A stretch of 64,000 bases of DNA from Pseudomonas sp. HR96 (GTDB lineage: Bacteria; Pseudomonadota; Gammaproteobacteria; Pseudomonadales; Pseudomonadaceae), in contig NZ_CP139141.1 of assembly GCF_034059295.1 (NCBI RefSeq), positions 5,129,001 through 5,193,000 on the forward strand, written 5' to 3'. Positions 29,728-37,953 of this stretch are shown here, piece after piece. A program made the position numbers and the translations under genes. The notes under the pieces are model-generated. The model made no database searches. It was not told the origin of the DNA and saw nothing but the letters and a program-made list of their open reading frames with translations. Position 1 is the first letter of the stretch. Each line of letters begins with the position of its first letter.

Positions 29728-29843
29728 TGTGCCCGCTGCACTCTGGCCTAGAGCATTGGGTAGGAAACGCCCTACATCCAACGGACAAACCCACACACTT
29801 TGTTTATTTAATCCACCACCTCGGGGTCGTAGAATTCCTCGCC

Positions 29844-30581
29844 ATGAATACCTCCGGCGATCGACTCAAACACCTGCTCTTCGAATGCGACCTGCGCCCT
29901 GCAGACTTCGCCGCCCATCGCAACCTGACGCCGCAGCATATCTACAACTGGTTCACCCGTGGCGTCCCGGCCGCCCGGCTCGACGAGATCGCCACGCTGC
30001 TCAGCGTGCGCGCCTACTGGCTGAGAACCGGCAAGGGTCCGAAATACCCCAACGCCCCCGACCCCAGCGCGCCCTTCGAGCCCGCATCGCTGGCCTTTGT
30101 CCGCCGCCAGGGCATCAGCCAGAACGAAGCCCTGGTCAAGGCCATCAGCCGCGCCGATGACTGTCTGGTGAGCTTCCACGCGCTGTCCGGCGAACATCTG
30201 CTGCCATTGCAGGACGCCCAGCTGCGCCTGCCGCGCCAGGCTTTCGAGAGCGTCGGCGTGCGCCCGGACGACAGCATCGCCCTGCTCATGCCAGACACCA
30301 GCATGATCGACCGCCTGCCCGCCCGGGCCCCGCTGGTCATCGACAGCAGCCTCACCCACATTGTCGACGGCCAGCCGTACGCGCTGATCCACGAAGGCGC
30401 CTTGCACGTCCGCTACCTCTATCGCCAACCCAATGGCGGCCTGCGCATGCGTTGCCACAATTTCATCGAATACCCCGACCGCATTCTCAGCGCCCGCGAA
30501 AGCGGCCCACAGGACATCCGCGTGCTTGGCTGGATGTTCTGGCACGCCAGCCTGAGCGCGCAGCGGCCCCGCTCCGGGTAA
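29844..30581 (+). CDS. CI/LexA-like HTH regulator with degenerate S24 domain
   Basis: A 245-residue regulator. Residues ~1-65 form a Cro/CI-like helix-turn-helix (DFAAHRNLTPQHIYNWFTRGVP). The C-terminal half resembles an S24/LexA dimerisation and autocleavage domain: PDTSMIDR would hold the serine, and LVIDSSLTHIVDGQPYALIHEGALHVRYLYR the beta segment. Where LexA-type proteins have the catalytic lysine (VKxL) this one reads VRYL, so self-cleavage is doubtful. It stands alone between ppa and the accessory island. Confidence 0.85.
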   Translation: MNTSGDRLKHLLFECDLRPADFAAHRNLTPQHIYNWFTRGVPAARLDEIATLLSVRAYWLRTGKGPKYPNAPDPSAPFEPASLAFVRRQGISQNEALVKAISRADDCLVSFHALSGEHLLPLQDAQLRLPRQAFESVGVRPDDSIALLMPDTSMIDRLPARAPLVIDSSLTHIVDGQPYALIHEGALHVRYLYRQPNGGLRMRCHNFIEYPDRILSARESGPQDIRVLGWMFWHASLSAQRPRSG

Positions 30582-30624
30582 AAGCAAGCGCGGTCGTGGG
30601 GTGGGCAGGCCCGGGGAATGTGGG

Positions 30625-30805
30625 TATGATTCGCGCACCTTTCGGGCACCCCGCGCACTTGCAGCGCGGGCGGGTCCCAGGCCGGGCCGCTACGCGCGAC
30701 CCAGGCCCTGGCTGGCTTCGGCCGGCACTACAGTTGATGGCGGTCGAGGTTTGTCAAAAACAGATCGAGACCGTCCGCGAGAAGCCGGCCACAAGCCGGC
30801 TTTTT
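30625..30805 (+). ncRNA. Candidate small RNA with own promoter and terminator
   Basis: A TATGAT hexamer at 30625-30630 and an intrinsic terminator at 30782-30805 bound about 170 bases with no coding frame that looks real. The interior is GC-rich and full of self-complementary blocks (for example CCGCGC/GCGCGG near 30655 and CCAGGCC/GGCCTGG-like near 30680-30712). I cannot match it to a named RNA. It could instead be the 3' untranslated end of the upstream regulator transcript. Confidence 0.4.
30782..30805 (+). terminator. Rho-independent terminator
   Basis: AAGCCGGC, loop CACAA, GCCGGCTT followed by more T (five T in total). It ends whatever is transcribed from the 30.6 kb region and marks the left edge of the accessory island. 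Confidence 0.9.
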
Positions 30806-31021
30806 AATGGATTCTTCAAAGCTGGTCTCGTTTCAGTTGCCGCCGTCACGGTCGGGACAGCAGGGCCAATCGGCTGATGCTTTACCTCTGATGTGGTCGC
30901 ATAGAAAGACTTTGCCACGATCCTTGTTCCGATTTTTCGGGACGGGCAGACTCTGCACGGAAAAAATCAAGGGGTAGATGTTAAGGTACGTCTTGCCGTG
31001 GAATCCGGGAATATGCCGTAA

Positions 31022-31664
31022 ATGATCTATCGCAGACTGAACCCCAGGAAAGCTCTGATTTGGCGCATTGTCCATCGGGATACCCTGCCTTGGATCCTGG
31101 GTACGGTCTTCACTGCGCAAACTCTAATATGCAATCCCCTCAATACGTGAACATCGGTAATGCCGACCTGATCGAAAAGCGTAGATTTAGGCACGTGCCA
31201 ATCCCACCGGGCGGGGTACTGGCCGACTACATACCCTTCTATTTCACCCCCTTCTCTGTAATGATGAAAAATATTCTGTCGGGTTGGAGTGTTCAGCAGC
31301 GCGGCAATGATGAGATCGTGATTCTGGTCTCAAGCCTTTACCACGTCGAACAGTTCGGCATACCTTTCATCTTCACAAACGCTCATGCCTATCCAAGCTG
31401 GACTAACTATTACAGTGATTTGGCTGATCTGGACGAGATCGATTGGCCAATTTACAAAGGCGCGACTTCAAGCGTGACCCTGATGACCCGCGCAAGATGG
31501 AACGTTATCAGGCAGAAGCTTTGATTTACCGTCACCTACCGATTACAGGGCTGCTTGGCATTGTGTGCTACACGGATGCGATGAAGAGACATATAGAGCA
31601 GGATGTAGCAGCTCAATCTTTGGTATTGCCCGTTCACGCCCGTCCAGAATGGTACTTCCAATGA
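31022..31664 (+). pseudogene. darT: DarT DNA ADP-ribosyltransferase toxin, broken by two frameshifts
   Basis: The DarT (DUF4433) protein can be read only by joining three frames. Frame one, from the ATG at 31022, gives the start WRIVHRDTLPWIL. Frame two, from about 31096, gives GLHCANS, the NAD-site stretch KRRFRHVPIPPGG and DYIPFYFTPFSVMM. Frame three, from about 31453, gives [22 protein letters not shown] with the predicted catalytic Glu (codon 31515-31517), and ends in ARPEWYFQ. Each break fits a one-base deletion: near GGATCCTGGG at 31091-31101 and near TTTACAAAGG at 31450-31460. The stop overlaps the darG start by 4 bases (ATGA), the original coupled arrangement. Toxin activity should be lost unless both shifts are sequencing errors. 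Confidence 0.88.
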
Positions 31665-32773
31665 TTCGATTCACCCAGGGCAACCTACTGGAAGCCAAGA
31701 CCGACGCCCTCGTCAATACGGTGAATACCGTTGGTGTTATGGGTAAAGGTATCGCATTAATGTTTAAAGAGCGCTTCGCGGACAATTACCGCTTGTACTC
31801 GGCTGCGCGCAAGGCGGGTGAAGTCATGACTGGCAAGATGTACGTGACGGCGGTCAACGAACTGGACGGACCTCGCTGGATCGTCAATTTCCCGACAAAA
31901 CGTCACTGGCGATCGGCCTCGGAAATGGCTTGGATAACGGAAGGCCTGCATGATCTGCGCCGATTCCTGATCGAGAATGAAGTGAAGTCTGTGGCAGTCC
32001 CTCCCCTGGGGGCGGGCAACGGTGGTCTGAAATGGGCTGATGTCCGCGAACAGATTGTAGCTGTGCTGGGCGAACTGGATGTGGATGTCCTAGTGTTCGA
32101 GCCGTCCAGGCAGTATCTGAATGTCGCCAAACGCAGCGGGGTGGAAAAGCTCACTCCCGCCCGCGCGCTTATCGCCGAACTGGTTCGGCGCTATTGGGTC
32201 TTGGGTATGGAGTGCAGCCTGCTTGAAATCCAAAAGTTGGCGTGGTTCCTCGAACGCGCGATAGAAAAACTACCGGGCATCCAGAACCCTCTGAATCTTA
32301 AGTTTGTCGCACACAAATATGGTCCGTATGCCAACCGACTGGAGCACCTGCTCAACGCCCTTGACGGTAGCTATCTACATTGCGACAAACGTATCAGTGA
32401 TGCTGGAATCAGTGACGTGATCTGGTTTGACGAAGAACGCAGGTTTTTTCTGCAAACTTACCTAAGTACTGAAGCGAAAGAGTATTCACAAGCGCTCGAG
32501 CACACTGTCCAGCTGATCGATGGTTTCGAATCCCCCTTCGGCATGGAGCTGTTGGCAACCGTGGACTGGCTGATGAGCCGTAGAGGAGTTTCTCCCTCAG
32601 TAGCTGCAGTGCGGGAGTCGCTGCGACATTGGGATGGAGGAGTCGAGTCTGCGGCTCGCAAAAGCAGATTATTTGACGATCAGGCCCCTGAAATAGCGAT
32701 CAACCGACTGACTTCCATTGGATCGTCATCATGCGCCACTGAGCCCAACGGCACCCAGTCGCCTGAACAATAG
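31661..32773 (+). CDS. darG: DarG macrodomain antitoxin (DNA ADP-ribosylglycohydrolase)
   Basis: Antitoxin partner of DarT. Residues 1-~155 are a macrodomain of the DarG type ([43 protein letters not shown]) that removes ADP-ribose from thymidine in DNA. The C-terminal ~200 residues are the toxin-binding domain; their segment [16 protein letters not shown] followed by [14 protein letters not shown] resembles the SocA/Panacea-like antitoxin fold (impression only). The frame is intact for 370 residues from the ATG at 31661; a longer frame from 31565 only overlaps darT. GC content is visibly lower than in the flanking core genes, consistent with transfer. Confidence 0.92.
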   Translation: MIRFTQGNLLEAKTDALVNTVNTVGVMGKGIALMFKERFADNYRLYSAARKAGEVMTGKMYVTAVNELDGPRWIVNFPTKRHWRSASEMAWITEGLHDLRRFLIENEVKSVAVPPLGAGNGGLKWADVREQIVAVLGELDVDVLVFEPSRQYLNVAKRSGVEKLTPARALIAELVRRYWVLGMECSLLEIQKLAWFLERAIEKLPGIQNPLNLKFVAHKYGPYANRLEHLLNALDGSYLHCDKRISDAGISDVIWFDEERRFFLQTYLSTEAKEYSQALEHTVQLIDGFESPFGMELLATVDWLMSRRGVSPSVAAVRESLRHWDGGVESAARKSRLFDDQAPEIAINRLTSIGSSSCATEPNGTQSPEQ

Positions 32774-32816
32774 CAGCCTGCTAGCATGCGACAACCCTTT
32801 CGAAAGGATTCTCGAA

Positions 32817-33164
32817 ATGCCTGGATCGGCAACTGCCCTATTGCCTGCGCTCTTGCTCGTCGCCCTGCTCTCCCAGACTTCCCTCGCCGCCAATACCCCC
32901 TGTTCAGGCCATAAAGGCGGTGTCGCAAGGTGTGATGGGGAGCTGTTTCTCTGCAACGATGGCTCTATCAGCCAGTCGAAACGCAGCTGTCCCGCCTACA
33001 CGGGTCGGTCTGCCGTGGTGGATAGTCAGAGCACACTACCCCGGCCGCAGCCTACGCCAGCTGCGAGCGAGTGTGGATGCAGCGCCAACAGGTTCTGTAC
33101 CGGCCCGCGCGGTGGCGTCTATTGCCTGACTCCGGGCGGGGCCAAGAGCTACGTGAGGAAGTAG
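32817..33164 (+). CDS. Secreted cysteine-rich small protein
   Basis: A 115-residue protein with a clear signal peptide (hydrophobic core LLPALLLVALLSQTSLAA, cleavage near Ala25). The mature part has eight cysteines (29, 39, 46, 58, 86, 88, 94, 103) in two clusters joined by a Pro/Ser/Thr linker. The first cluster (CSGHKGGVARCDGELFLCNDGS) is a repeated theme in small Pseudomonas exported proteins; the second contains GPRGGVYC, like GPRGGRY modules. AAAGGA precedes the ATG at 32817. Function unknown; likely disulfide-bonded in the periplasm. Confidence 0.75.
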   Translation: MPGSATALLPALLLVALLSQTSLAANTPCSGHKGGVARCDGELFLCNDGSISQSKRSCPAYTGRSAVVDSQSTLPRPQPTPAASECGCSANRFCTGPRGGVYCLTPGGAKSYVRK

Positions 33165-33167
33165 GCG

Positions 33168-33443
33168 TCAATCGCTATTCTGCGACGGCGGAGTAGACAG
33201 ATCCTCTACGATGGCTTGTGCCATCTCTCCCAGATAGACAGCGGCCCAGGCCAGACAGGCCTCACCATCACCCATCGCCGATTCGGTCATCAGCTGCGTA
33301 GCAATCCGCTGCAGATTCGCAACATGTGCCAGCGCATCCCTGCAAGGGACGTCGGGATTGACCCGTAAAAGGGGCATGGCCAACGGACCGCAGGGGCTGA
33401 ATGAGGTGCGTCCGGGCGTACAAGGAGGGAGCGACGTGTGCAT
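33168..33443 (-). CDS. DUF3077 family protein
   Basis: A 91-residue protein whose C-terminal half (NPDVPCRDALAHVANLQRIATQLM ... AAVYLGEMAQAIVEDL) matches the small helical DUF3077 family, which is multicopy in Pseudomonas and of unknown function. The ATG at 33443 follows AGGAAC. It is convergent with the cysteine-rich gene and ends 3 bases from it. Confidence 0.75.
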   Translation of the reverse strand: MHTSLPPCTPGRTSFSPCGPLAMPLLRVNPDVPCRDALAHVANLQRIATQLMTESAMGDGEACLAWAAVYLGEMAQAIVEDLSTPPSQNSD

Positions 33444-33817
33444 GATGAAGTTCCTGTTGGGTGGCGATTCACCGCTGCCTGCCGCCAAGCAGAACAGGGT
33501 GACGGATTACGCAAGGTTGGCGGACCGGCAACAGAAACCGGCACTTCGTGGGAAGTCCCTGCGCAACCCGCCATAACAGAGCGCCGCACCCCTTCAAAAG
33601 GGGCACGGAGACATCCAGCGCAGGTGCATCTGTTGTTCGGACCGCCAAGTCCGAGCCGCTACAGTTAACGGCGCGCTGAGGGTAGCCTCAGGGCCGCGCG
33701 GCGGCAAGGCAGGATGAGCTATCGTTACAAATTGGCAACCGCAGCTAGCCGTCATTGGGCGCGTACTGCACCGGCGCCATAAAAGCATTAGCCCACTCAG
33801 CAGAGCCTTCCATCCGC
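33444..33817. other. Intergenic region, island edge
   Basis: No convincing gene. It holds short inverted repeats (CTGAGG-gtag-CCTCAG near 33678 and CGGAC-N6-GTCCG near 33640) and the presumed promoter of the DUF3077 gene. I found no clear direct repeat matching the 30.8 kb side that would mark an attachment site. Confidence 0.5.
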
Positions 33818-34552
33818 TTACCTCACCCGCCCAAATGCAAACGGCCACCCCGTCACCCTCTTCTCTCTGGGCTTGGCGTAGGTGCGCACCTTGGAGGTGC
33901 GCAAGCCGAGTCGCACCAGGGACTCGGCCAGGGTCACTGCCGCCGTCACCCCATCCACCACCGGCACCCCGGTGCGCTCGCGAATCAGCTGGTCCAGCCC
34001 GGCCATGCCGCCGCAGCCCAGGCAGATCACTTCGGCCTTGTCGTCGCGCACGGCGATGTCGGCCTGGGTGACGATGGCTTGCACGGCGCGGGCGGGGTCG
34101 GCTTCGAGCTCCAGCACGGCCAGGCCGCTGGCGCGCACCGAGGCGCAGCGCTGGAACAGGCCGGCCAGGCGCAGGCGATCTTCGATCAGGGGCACGGTGC
34201 GGTCCAGGGTGGTGACCACCGAGTAGGCATGGCCCAGCAGCATGGCCAGGCTGGCGGCGGCTTCGGTGATGTCGACCACGGGCACCTCGAGCAGCTCCTG
34301 CAGGCCTTCACGACCGTGCTCGCCGTAGCCGGCCTGGATCACCGCGTCGAAAGGTCTGTCGTAGGCCATCACGCAGTCCATCACGCCGAGGGCGGCCAGA
34401 TAGCTTTCGAAATTGCCCTCCACCGATTCGGCGCCGAAACGCGGGGTCAAGCCGATGATTTCGGTACCCGGGGCGGCAACGCTGCGCGCTTGCTCGGCGA
34501 TGCTGGCGGTAATGGATTCGGTAGTGTTGACGTTGACGACCAGAATACGCAT
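33818..34552 (-). CDS. Asp/Glu/hydantoin racemase-family protein
   Basis: A 244-residue protein with the fold start MRILVVNVNTTESIT and the C-terminal catalytic cysteine in VICLGCGGMAG. In two-cysteine racemases the first cysteine lies after the second strand (IxxxCFxDP); here that place reads VIQAGYGEHG, with Gly instead of Cys. This single-cysteine pattern recalls arylmalonate decarboxylase and some maleate isomerase-like branches, so true racemase activity is doubtful. No hydantoinase gene is adjacent. Confidence 0.82.
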   Translation of the reverse strand: MRILVVNVNTTESITASIAEQARSVAAPGTEIIGLTPRFGAESVEGNFESYLAALGVMDCVMAYDRPFDAVIQAGYGEHGREGLQELLEVPVVDITEAAASLAMLLGHAYSVVTTLDRTVPLIEDRLRLAGLFQRCASVRASGLAVLELEADPARAVQAIVTQADIAVRDDKAEVICLGCGGMAGLDQLIRERTGVPVVDGVTAAVTLAESLVRLGLRTSKVRTYAKPREKRVTGWPFAFGRVR

Positions 34553-34643
34553 GCAGTGACCTTGGCTGGCTCCCTAGAGATCACTGTTCTGCAAGAGCCG
34601 CACCAGAGCTTGCAAAAGCCGCCGCAGCTTCGCGCGGCCTTGC

Positions 34644-35039
34644 TCAGTTGAAGAAAGCAGGCAGCACCCAGTCCCGTGTCAGCGGCGCCAGTTGCAGTGC
34701 GGCGCTGGTGCGGTTGTCGACCCACAACGCCTGTTCGATCTCGGCCGCGGCCTGCACCTGGGCCGTCGTGGTGACCCGAAACAGTGCGCAGTGCACTTCA
34801 TGGCCCGGCTCGTTGGCCGCTTCGGCGGTACGGCTGCCCAGATACTGCGCCTGCTCGGGCGCGATCTGCAGGCCTAGCTCCTCTCGCAACTCGCGGATAA
34901 GCGCCTGCACCGGTTGTTCACCCGCATCGATCTTGCCACCGGGTTGCATGAAGAACGCAGTGCCGCGCTTGCGCACCAGCAGAGTACGGCCTTGGGCATC
35001 GAGAAGCAGGGCGGCGGCGATGGTGATGAGCTTGTTCAT
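34644..35039 (-). CDS. Nudix hydrolase
   Basis: A 131-residue MutT-like hydrolase. The Nudix box is complete: GKIDAGEQPVQALIRELREELG (residues ~35-57). Preferred substrate is not readable; candidates are oxidised or non-canonical nucleotides. ATG at 35039. It lies 81 bases after the hypothetical gene of the LexA-boxed operon on the same strand, so it may be its last gene. Confidence 0.9.
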   Translation of the reverse strand: MNKLITIAAALLLDAQGRTLLVRKRGTAFFMQPGGKIDAGEQPVQALIRELREELGLQIAPEQAQYLGSRTAEAANEPGHEVHCALFRVTTTAQVQAAAEIEQALWVDNRTSAALQLAPLTRDWVLPAFFN

Positions 35040-35120
35040 GGGCGCAAGGATAGCGGCGCGCCCTGCCACTGGCTACGGCCTTGGCCTGGTGCGCTGGCCT
35101 GGCGGCGGGCGCCGCATTCG

Positions 35121-35669
35121 CTAGAGGATCGCCGGCTGGTCATACAGCCGCCGCTCCACCTCGAACGCTTGCGCCACTCCCATGCCGTTGACCAGATTGT
35201 CGATCACCACCTCGCGCAACTGGCGCATGACCTGGGCATATTCCTCGCGGTGCTCGAAGTAATACTCGGACATCAACCGGGTCGCGGTCTCGCGGCTGAG
35301 CCGGTGCCTGGGGGTCAGCGCCCGCTCGGCCGCTGCGCCGTACAGGTTGAAGTCGGTGGTGAACTCGGCCCAGTCGAACCCGAAGCAATCGCCACCCTGA
35401 TGTTCGAGGAGGGCCGCTTGCTGCTGACGCGGCGCCAGTACCGTGCGAGTCAGGTCGGGCAAGCCATTGCGCTCGGTGAACAGGCGAATGACCGCCAGCA
35501 CGCGGCCCAGGCGCAAGGGGATCAGTTGCCCGACTCGACGGTCGTCCAGATAGCGGGTCTGCGCCAGGTGCAGGAATTGCTGGGTGGAACGCGGAGTCTT
35601 GCCGCCGGCAATCTCGACCATCAGGGGGAACAGCAGGCGTGCCAGTTGTACGTCGAGCAAGGTGGTCAT
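35121..35669 (-). CDS. Hypothetical protein, third gene of the LexA-boxed operon
   Basis: I do not recognise the family. It has 182 residues, no signal peptide or membrane segment, and is mostly helical and charged; notable stretches are GGKTPRSTQQFLHLAQTRYLDD and HREEYAQVMRQLREVVIDNLVNG. The ATG at 35669 follows AAGGAG at good spacing. It begins 20 bases after the DUF4130 gene on the same strand, which argues for co-transcription with a presumed DNA-repair pair. Confidence 0.75.
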   Translation of the reverse strand: MTTLLDVQLARLLFPLMVEIAGGKTPRSTQQFLHLAQTRYLDDRRVGQLIPLRLGRVLAVIRLFTERNGLPDLTRTVLAPRQQQAALLEHQGGDCFGFDWAEFTTDFNLYGAAAERALTPRHRLSRETATRLMSEYYFEHREEYAQVMRQLREVVIDNLVNGMGVAQAFEVERRLYDQPAIL

Positions 35670-35688
35670 GAACACTCCTTGAGCGCGG

Positions 35689-36537
35689 CTACCGGCTGGC
35701 CTTGATCCGCTTGCCGCGCATGGCCGCGACCTCGCTGGCCTGGCCATCACGCTGCTTGCCGGTCCGCGCCTGGGTGATCAGCGCCGGAATCAACGGCCCT
35801 TCCGGCAGGTTCTTCCAGAAGCGGGCCGGCAGATGCCCCTGCATCACCTTGGGATTGAGCCGCGCCGGGTTGAAGATATGACTGTAGTAGGCCAGCCACA
35901 AGTCGCCATGGGGGTCGTCCACGCCTTGGGCCATCTGCTGCCACTCGAGCGGGCAGCGACGCTCGTGGATCAGTTGCTCGCCATCATAGTAGACGCCGTC
36001 GCGCGGCGTGGCGATCAGCCAGCGGTGCTGCCCCATGCGGCCGATGAAATGGCGGCTGGCGCTGGCGAGGATGTCGTGGGCCGGCTCATGCCAGGCGACG
36101 AACTCCGGCTGGTTGAGCGCCGCTGACGCCCCTGGCAACGCCACGAACCGCAAAAAGGCGTGCAGGTGATGGGCTTCGCGGCTGACCTGCTTGATGCGCC
36201 GATGCAACTCACTGCCCAGCCGGTCGCCGGCCAGCATGGCGGTCCGGTCGCCGTGGCAGACCCGCCAGAGCACCTCGTACAGCAGGCTCCAGCGCTGTTC
36301 GCCGCTTTGCTCGGCGACCAGATAGCGCCCAGCTTGTTCGAGCAGCTCGACCAGTTGCGCCGGAATGCGCGCCTGGAATGGCCCGAGCTGCTCGGGGAGC
36401 TGCTCGTCGCTGCCAAACAGGTCCGTCGAGCGCAGCCCGCTCCAACTCACCCTGCTAGGGTCGACCTGATGGCTGAGCAGCCAGCGTGCCTGCTGGCGCC
36501 AGGTGGCGAACAGCTCGTCGCAGTCCAGGCAGATCAT
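35689..36537 (-). CDS. DUF4130 / TIGR03915 DNA-metabolism protein
   Basis: A 282-residue protein of the family annotated as probable DNA metabolism protein, which always travels with the radical SAM protein encoded upstream. Recognisable parts are LRRFVALPGASAALNQPEF-like central segment (LHAFLRFVALPG), SRHFIGRMGQHRWLIATP and YYSHIFNPARLNPKVMQGHLPARFWKNLPE. Biochemical activity is unproven; the related uracil-glycosylase superfamily has been suggested as a partner fold. The ATG overlaps the upstream stop by 4 bases (ATGA). Confidence 0.9.
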   Translation of the reverse strand: MICLDCDELFATWRQQARWLLSHQVDPSRVSWSGLRSTDLFGSDEQLPEQLGPFQARIPAQLVELLEQAGRYLVAEQSGEQRWSLLYEVLWRVCHGDRTAMLAGDRLGSELHRRIKQVSREAHHLHAFLRFVALPGASAALNQPEFVAWHEPAHDILASASRHFIGRMGQHRWLIATPRDGVYYDGEQLIHERRCPLEWQQMAQGVDDPHGDLWLAYYSHIFNPARLNPKVMQGHLPARFWKNLPEGPLIPALITQARTGKQRDGQASEVAAMRGKRIKASR

Positions 36538-37754
36538 CCCCACAACCCCAACTGCTGAGGTTGCGGGCGCTCGCGCAGCTGTTCGCGCAGCAGCACGCTG
36601 GTGGTTTCGGCCTGGTGCGGGTGGTAGTCGCTGGTGATGAAGAACGGCTTGGCCTTGGCCAGCACGCAGCGCAGGCGCGTCAGGTCGTCGAAACGGATGC
36701 GCCGCTCGCGGCGCAACTCGACCAGACGCTTGGTGGTGCGAATGCCGATGCCGGGGATGCGCGCGATCAGTGCCGGCTCGGCGCGGTTGAGGTCCAGCGG
36801 GAAGACGTCGCGGTTGTCCAGTGCCCAGGCCAATTTGGGGTCGATGTCCAGCGCGAGGTTGCCAGGGCCATCTAGCAGCTCGCCGGCGCTGTAACCGTAG
36901 CTGCGCAAAAGGAAATCGGCCTGGTACAGCCGGTGTTCGCGCATCAGCGGGGGCGCCGCGAGCGGCACGCTTTTGGGGCTGTCGGGGATAGGGCTGAACG
37001 CTGAATAATAGACACGCTTGAGCTTGAAATCGCCGTACAGCGACTGGGCGCTGTGGAGGATGACGCTGTCGTCGGTGGCGTCGGCGCCGACGATCATCTG
37101 CGTGCTTTGCCCGGCCGGCGTGAAGCGCGGCGCGCGCGGTTCGTTCTCGACGGTGCGCTGGCCGGTATAGATGGTCTGCATGGCCTGCTTGATCGATTTG
37201 ACGTTCTTTTCCGGGGCCAGGGTCTGCAGGCTCAGGTCGGTCGGCAACTCGATATTGACACTCAGGCGATCGGCGTAGCGCCCGGCCTCCTCGATCAGCA
37301 GCGGGTCGGCCTCGGGAATGGTCTTGAGGTGAATGTAGCCGCGAAACTGGTGTTCCTCGCGCAGCAGGCGCGCCACCCGGTTGAGCTGCTCCATGGTGTA
37401 GTCGGCCGAGCGGATGATGCCGGAGCTGAGAAACAGGCCACTGACGCAATTGCGCCGGTAGAAGTCCAGGGTCAGGCGCACCACTTCTTCAGGGCTGAAG
37501 CGGGCGCGCGGCACGTCGCTGGAGCGACGGTTGACGCAGTACTGGCAGTCATACAGGCAGAAGTTGGTGAGCAGCACCTTGAGCAGAGAGACACAGCGCC
37601 CGTCCGGGGTATAGCTGTGGCAGATGCCCATGCCATTGGTCGAGCCGATGCCTTGCTGGCCCTGGGAGCTGCGCTTGGGCGCGCCGCTGCTGGCGCAGGA
37701 AGCGTCGTACTTGGCGGCGTCGGCGAGGATGCTCAACTTTTCGATCAGCTGCAT
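36534..37754 (-). CDS. Radical SAM putative DNA modification/repair protein
   Basis: A 406-residue radical SAM protein (TIGR03916-type). The cluster motif CLYDCQYC is near residue 66. The C-terminal part has a helix-hairpin-helix (IPGIGIRTTKRLVELRRER) that suggests DNA binding. The paired DUF4130 gene follows by overlap. A LexA-like box lies 18 bases upstream of the ATG, so it should be damage-inducible. Substrate unknown. Confidence 0.92.
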   Translation of the reverse strand: MQLIEKLSILADAAKYDASCASSGAPKRSSQGQQGIGSTNGMGICHSYTPDGRCVSLLKVLLTNFCLYDCQYCVNRRSSDVPRARFSPEEVVRLTLDFYRRNCVSGLFLSSGIIRSADYTMEQLNRVARLLREEHQFRGYIHLKTIPEADPLLIEEAGRYADRLSVNIELPTDLSLQTLAPEKNVKSIKQAMQTIYTGQRTVENEPRAPRFTPAGQSTQMIVGADATDDSVILHSAQSLYGDFKLKRVYYSAFSPIPDSPKSVPLAAPPLMREHRLYQADFLLRSYGYSAGELLDGPGNLALDIDPKLAWALDNRDVFPLDLNRAEPALIARIPGIGIRTTKRLVELRRERRIRFDDLTRLRCVLAKAKPFFITSDYHPHQAETTSVLLREQLRERPQPQQLGLWG

Positions 37755-37771
37755 GGAGGCGCTCGGTTACA

Positions 37772-37787
37772 CTGTTTTTTTGTACAG
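37772..37787. promoter_or_regulatory. LexA (SOS) box
   Basis: CTG, ten bases, CAG (ACTGTTTTTTTGTACAGT including the flanking A and T) is an exact match to the CTG-N10-CAG core of gamma-proteobacterial SOS boxes, with outer TGT/ACA. It is placed directly before the radical SAM gene (37754, minus strand). Confidence 0.85.
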
Positions 37788-37953
37788 TATAGAGATGCAG
37801 CGGTATTCTCAAGGCCGGTGGTCGGATGATGTTGCTCCAATGCTGACAGTCGCCATCAATGCCGGCGATATCCACCATCGAGACGTTCAAGTTCTGCATT
37901 GCGCCCTTCCCGTTCAGGATGAACCCATGCCACACCGCTCACGGAGCAGAGAC

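Noticed and set aside
30833..31120. 95-codon minus-strand frame ending in a Cys/Asp-rich tail
   Set aside because: Lies opposite the darT start, has no recognisable family and no ribosome binding site; not strong enough to call.
33594..33848. 84-codon minus-strand frame beside the racemase gene
   Set aside because: No family features and no plausible start signal; likely chance.
35689..37449. Single 586-codon frame covering the DUF4130 gene and part of the radical SAM gene
   Set aside because: The upstream part is an out-of-frame shadow of the radical SAM gene; the real DUF4130 start is the overlapping ATG at 36537.
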